The notes below the pieces were generated by a model, which was given only the letters and a program-made list of their open reading frames with translations, was not told where the DNA came from and searched no databases. Below, piece after piece: positions 63,877 to 64,000 of a stretch of 64,000 bases of DNA. This stretch comes from Helichrysum umbraculigerum (taxonomy: Eukaryota > Streptophyta > Magnoliopsida > Asterales > Asteraceae): contig CATIUR010000004.1 of assembly GCA_949592205.1 (NCBI GenBank), positions 86,713,337 to 86,777,336 of the forward strand, written 5' to 3'. The first letter of the stretch is position 1. Each line of letters begins with the position of its first letter. Position numbers and translations under genes: made by a program.

Positions 63877-64000
63877 TGATGTGACGTAAAAAATCATGTT
63901 TTTAGAAGCTTTATTCCTCACATTTTGAACCTTTCTTTAGTGAAAACATTCCAAAACATTGATTATTTACTAAAATACACTAAAGTGGTTCAAAAGTAGA
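63877..64000 (+). repeat. Element B 3' LTR, first 124 bp
   Basis: Matches 52803-52926 almost perfectly; one substitution was seen near 63891. Continues beyond the window. Confidence 0.93.

Larger units (their letters stand above)
52803..64000 (+). mobile_element. Athila-like Ty3/gypsy element B (3' LTR runs off the window)
   Basis: 5' LTR 52803-55258, tRNA-Asp-type PBS, gag-pol 55442-61001 with two frameshifts and two stops up to 59603 plus a small deletion near the C-terminus, third ORF 61258-61917, about 2 kb of 3' noncoding DNA, PPT, and the first 124 bp of the 3' LTR. The 3' LTR start matches 52803-52926 with one visible difference (AAAAAG against AAAAAA). Same family as A but in opposite orientation. 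It is inserted in the G LTR. Near-identity of the visible LTR segments suggests fairly recent insertion. Confidence 0.93.

Overview
This window is intergenic nuclear DNA from a flowering plant, almost entirely nested LTR retrotransposons. I found no host gene, tRNA, rRNA or CRISPR array. The lineages (Athila- and Tekay-type Ty3/gypsy, SIRE/Maximus-type Ty1/copia) and the style of the env-position proteins suggest a eudicot with a large genome. Asteraceae is my best guess, from recalled familiarity rather than any search.

Layout, in order of inferred age. Element E (Ty1/copia, + strand, 41393-~45364) is among the oldest. Element D (Tekay-like chromovirus, - strand, 33270-41392) sits inside E's integrase. 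Element A (Athila-like, - strand, 1-33269, left end outside the window) sits inside D's integrase. Two SIRE-like copia elements are nested in A. C2 (- strand, 6133-16008, CCTAG target duplication) lies in A's protease. C1 (+ strand, 19024-31792, CCTAA target duplication) lies in A's 5' LTR. To the right, F (Tekay-like, - strand, 45492-51032) is cut in its protease/gag region by G, an Athila-family LTR (- strand, 51033-52802). G is itself cut by B, an Athila-like element on the + strand (52803 to the window end).

C1 is the youngest and most complete: 12,769 bp, 448-bp LTRs that look identical, and intact gag (921 aa), pol frame and an 866-aa third ORF. C2 has LTRs, PBS, PPT, a SIRE-type gag and an env-position ORF but no pol, so it would need pol in trans. 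A and B are the same Athila-type family. Both carry broken gag-pol but an intact 219-codon third ORF whose ATG directly follows a splice-acceptor-like TTTCAGG.

The most unusual signals are non-coding. (1) GTCACTT/AAGTGACGC palindromic words fill C1's LTR, leader and an internal TATA-bearing promoter in front of its third ORF. (2) CCGTATACGG palindromes are phased at about 21 bp in the Athila U3. (3) The Athila primer-binding region is complementary to both ends of tRNA-Asp. (4) The Tekay-like element D has a decayed extra ORF upstream of gag. (5) Athila 3' regions carry CTAAGTGTGGGAT three times at about 61-bp spacing, and again at the PPT. All comparisons were made by eye.
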